From positions 1 through 9,202 of the forward strand of contig DASCMO010000076.1 in assembly GCA_036010965.1 (NCBI GenBank): DNA of 9,202 bases, given 5' to 3'. The notes beneath the pieces are model-generated. The model saw only the letters and a list, made by a program, of their open reading frames with translations, made no database searches and was not told the origin of the DNA. Positions 7,060-9,202 of the stretch are shown here, one piece after another (positions within the stretch are counted from its first letter, which is position 1; each line of letters starts with the position of its first letter). The translations under genes were made by a program, and so were the position numbers. This DNA is from GCA-2686265 sp036010965. Lineage in GTDB: Bacteria > Planctomycetota > UBA1135 > GCA-002686595.

Positions 7060-8372
7060 GTCGCGCGCGACCCACTGCGATTGTTCCCGCACTCACCATG
7101 TATTCTCTCCTGGGGCCCACCCTGCTCGCCCTGGCCAGCCTCGGAGGCGATTCCTGGCCAGACTTCCGCGGCCCCAGGGCCGACGGCCACGCCCCGGGAG
7201 CTGACCTGCCCCTGGAGTGGAACGAGGAACTGAACGTCACCTGGAAGACGGCCATCCACGGGCGCGGCTGGTCCACTCCCGTGGTCCAGGACGGCCTGGC
7301 CTGGATGACCACCGCCGACGACCAGGGCCATGCGCTAGGGGTCGTGTGCGTCGATATTGAGAGGGGCGCCGTGCGCCACGACCTGCGCCTGTTCGAGGTC
7401 GAGACCCCCCAGGAGCGCAAGGCCCTCAACAGCTACGCGTCGCCCTCGCCGGTGATCGAAGCGGGGCGGGCCTACGTGCACTTCGGGGCCGAGGGGACCG
7501 CTTGCATCGACACCCAGACCGCCAAGGTCGTCTGGCGCCGGCGCGACCTGCGCTGCGAGCACCTGGTCGGCCCCGGCTCTTCCCCGATCCTCTACGGCGA
7601 GCGACTGATCTTCCACGTGGACGGCGCCGATGTGCAGTACGTCATCGCGCTCGACAAGCGATCGGGCGAGACCGTCTGGCGCACCGAGCGCTCGGTCGAC
7701 TTCGAGGGCGTGGCGCCCGATCTCCGCAAGGCCTTCAGCACTCCGATCCTCATCAACCACGGAGGACGGGAGCAGCTGATCAGCACCGGCGCAAACGCCT
7801 CGATGGCCTACGATCCACGCGACGGACGCGAGCTCTGGAAGGTGGTCTTCTCAGGCTTCTCCCAGTCCTCGCGGCCGATCGCCGTCGAGGGGATGGTGTT
7901 CCTGAACACGGGTTTCATGAAGCCCGAGTTGTGGGCCGTGAAGACCGACGGAACCGGTGACGTGACGTCCAGCCATGTGGCCTGGAAGCGCCGTCGGGCT
8001 GTGCCCACCATGGCCTCGCCCTTGTTGACAGACGGGCGACTGTTCTTCGTCAGCGACGGCGGCGTGGTCTCCTGTCTGGCTGCGGATTCGGGCGAGGAGC
8101 TCTGGCGCGAGCGCATCGGCGGCGAACACTCCGCCTCACCACTGCTCGCCGCAGGGCGCCTCTACTTCTTCGACCGCACCGGCCAGACCACCGTCATCGA
8201 GCCGACCGATCACCTGCAGGTGCTGGCACGCAACCAGCTGGCGGACGGATTCATGGCCTCACCAGCCGTGATCGGCGACGCACTCCTGCTGCGCACAAAG
8301 ACGCACCTCTACCGCATCGAGGATGCGCGCGAGGAGACTAGCGAGCCAGCCAGGAAGCCATCGCGCGACTGA
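7056..8372 (+). CDS. Secreted PQQ-like beta-propeller repeat protein
   Basis: This 438-aa protein belongs to the PQQ-like (BamB-like) beta-propeller group common in planctomycetes, where most members have no assigned reaction. With the GTG 7056 start, which overlaps the isomerase stop as GTGA, the N-terminus has two arginines (MSRAR) before a hydrophobic stretch at about 15-29, a plausible Sec signal. With ATG 7098 it would be 424 aa and lack the basic n-region. The mature part opens with WPDFRGPRADGH (34-45), the usual beginning of this group, followed by blade-like repeats: GWSTPVVQDGLAW (71-83), SPSPVIEAGRAYVHFG with CIDTQTAKVVW (129-160), SSPILYGERLIFHVDG with ALDKRSGETVW (175-208), a blade with AYDPRDGRELW (251-261), ASPLLTDGRLFFVS with CLAADSGEELW (320-350), SASPLLAAGRLYFFD (359-373) and ASPAVIGDALLLR (401-413). 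The 'aLd-sGe-vW' ends are the family hallmark. PQQ binding itself is not shown, and a structural or binding role is as likely as a dehydrogenase. The 3' end overlaps the convergent hydrolase gene by 35 bp. Confidence 0.88.
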   Translation: MSRARPTAIVPALTMYSLLGPTLLALASLGGDSWPDFRGPRADGHAPGADLPLEWNEELNVTWKTAIHGRGWSTPVVQDGLAWMTTADDQGHALGVVCVDIERGAVRHDLRLFEVETPQERKALNSYASPSPVIEAGRAYVHFGAEGTACIDTQTAKVVWRRRDLRCEHLVGPGSSPILYGERLIFHVDGADVQYVIALDKRSGETVWRTERSVDFEGVAPDLRKAFSTPILINHGGREQLISTGANASMAYDPRDGRELWKVVFSGFSQSSRPIAVEGMVFLNTGFMKPELWAVKTDGTGDVTSSHVAWKRRRAVPTMASPLLTDGRLFFVSDGGVVSCLAADSGEELWRERIGGEHSASPLLAAGRLYFFDRTGQTTVIEPTDHLQVLARNQLADGFMASPAVIGDALLLRTKTHLYRIEDAREETSEPARKPSRD

Positions 8373-9198
8373 CCATGTCGGCTGCGTCCTGCTGGACGAA
8401 GTGCCCCGCGCCAGGGATCGTCACCAGGGTCAGGTCCCCCGCCAGCCATTCCCAGGTGTCGTTAAGGGCGCCGGGGAGCAAGGCCTGGTCCCCCAGACCG
8501 AAGATCATCAGCACCGAGGAGCGCACCTTGGCGGCCGTTGGCATCAGGCTCGGATCGGCGGGAAAGCTGAACTCCTGCCCGGACCGCGGAAAGCTGGCCT
8601 TGTAGTAGTTCAGCATGGCCTCGAAGCTGGAGCGCTCGAAGGCCTCCACCGTACGCGCGCGGGCCTCGGGGTCGGTCACCCAGCTCGCCAGGGCCTCCGC
8701 CGTCAGGGCCTCGTGCGCGCCCTCGACCTGGAAGTCACGCGCGTACTGACTGGCCTCGAACTGCCCCGAGTCGGGGCTGGTCAGCTCGCGCTGCAGACAA
8801 GCGGGATGGGGCATGTTGCAGACGATCAGGCGCTCGGTCCGCTGGGGAAACTGGATGGCGAAACTCCAGGCCAGCGCCCCACCCCAGTCGTGCCCCACAA
8901 TCACGGCGCTCGCACTCCCGAGCTCGTCGAGTAGAGCCACGACGTCCCCTGTGAGCACGTCGATCGTGTAGTTCTCGACCCCCGCCGGGCTGTCGGAGAG
9001 GTTGTAGCCGCGCATGTCGAGGGCGACCACGCGATGGTCCTTCGAGAGCGCCTCCATCTGGTGCCGCCACGTGTACCACCAGTCGGGAAAACCGTGCAAC
9101 ATGACGACCAGTGGGCCCTCGCCTAGAGAGGCGTAGTGCAGTTGCACGTCGCCGTTCATGAAGGTCCCGTGAATGACGCGCTCTTCGATCGAACTCAC
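8338..9198 (-). CDS. Alpha/beta hydrolase, epoxide hydrolase type
   Basis: This 286-aa cytosolic alpha/beta hydrolase contains the oxyanion motif HGFPDWWYTWR (35-45), DMRGYNLSD (61-69), the nucleophile elbow VGHDWGG (101-107) with Asp104 as the likely nucleophile, a candidate acid Asp237 in GLGDQAL, and the base His266 in GAGHF. The cap region has NYYKASFP (197-204), whose tyrosines fit the ring-opening tyrosine of epoxide hydrolases, with Tyr152 a possible partner. An Asp nucleophile fits epoxide hydrolases or haloalkane/haloacetate dehalogenases; the HGFP, HDWGG and NYY motifs favour the former, and the Trp after Asp104 argues against fluoroacetate dehalogenase, where an Arg is usual. No signal peptide is seen. 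The GTG at 9198 is the first start inside the window, but the frame stays open to the right edge, so a start further upstream cannot be excluded; ATG at residue 14 (9159) would be a short alternative. It is transcribed towards the propeller gene and ends inside it. Confidence 0.9.
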   Translation of the reverse strand: MSSIEERVIHGTFMNGDVQLHYASLGEGPLVVMLHGFPDWWYTWRHQMEALSKDHRVVALDMRGYNLSDSPAGVENYTIDVLTGDVVALLDELGSASAVIVGHDWGGALAWSFAIQFPQRTERLIVCNMPHPACLQRELTSPDSGQFEASQYARDFQVEGAHEALTAEALASWVTDPEARARTVEAFERSSFEAMLNYYKASFPRSGQEFSFPADPSLMPTAAKVRSSVLMIFGLGDQALLPGALNDTWEWLAGDLTLVTIPGAGHFVQQDAADMVSRAMASWLAR

Positions 9199-9202
9199 TT
9201 CA

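Noticed and set aside
6390..7331. 313-codon minus-strand frame across the isomerase end and the propeller start
   Set aside because: Low-complexity Arg/Ser/Ala-rich translation, antisense to two real genes; typical GC-rich shadow.
8323..8934. 203-codon plus-strand frame opposite the hydrolase
   Set aside because: It is antisense to a gene with a complete hydrolase catalytic set and has no motif of its own.

Overview
The window is a GC-rich, gene-dense piece of bacterial chromosome, most likely from a planctomycete (Planctomycetota). The main evidence is the adjacent pair at its centre: a large cytochrome-c/DUF1549/DUF1553 protein (the 'PSD1' or Planctomycete cytochrome architecture) followed by a Tat-exported DUF1501 protein. 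This pair is greatly expanded in planctomycetes and some related phyla. A secreted PQQ-type beta-propeller protein of a kind common in the same group and the general lack of Shine-Dalgarno sequences agree with this. The species cannot be named from the sequence alone.

Layout, left to right. (1) 1-753 (+): the C-terminal part of a SIS-domain (sugar isomerase) protein whose N-terminus lies outside the window. (2) 827-4339 (+): a 1170-aa exported multi-domain cytochrome c protein with two PSCyt1-type heme modules, DUF1549, DUF1553, and a jelly-roll (LamG/DUF1080-like) domain placed inside the end of DUF1553. (3) 4339-5811 (+): a DUF1501 protein with a Tat signal, overlapping gene 2 by one base (TGATG). 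(4) 5812-5994: a 183-bp intergenic stretch with a possible promoter and a short palindrome. (5) 5995-7059 (+): type 2 (FMN-dependent) isopentenyl-diphosphate isomerase. (6) 7056-8372 (+): a secreted PQQ-like beta-propeller protein, probably starting at a GTG that overlaps the isomerase stop and has a good ribosome binding site. (7) 8338-9198 (-): an alpha/beta hydrolase of the epoxide hydrolase type, convergent with gene 6 and overlapping it by 35 bp. No stretch longer than 300 bases lacks a gene. No tRNA, rRNA, CRISPR array, insertion sequence or integrase was seen.

Genes 2 and 3 almost certainly work as a unit outside the cytoplasm: a Sec-exported heme protein and a Tat-exported alkaline-phosphatase-superfamily-like protein, translationally coupled. 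Their biochemical role is not established. The jelly-roll domain could mean that carbohydrate or another extracellular ligand is bound, but that is inference. Genes 5 and 6 look co-translated, although one is a cytosolic isoprenoid enzyme and the other a secreted propeller, so the link may be only transcriptional. The SIS protein and the hydrolase appear to be independent units. Nothing here is a clearly new system. The most unusual feature is the domain architecture of gene 2.
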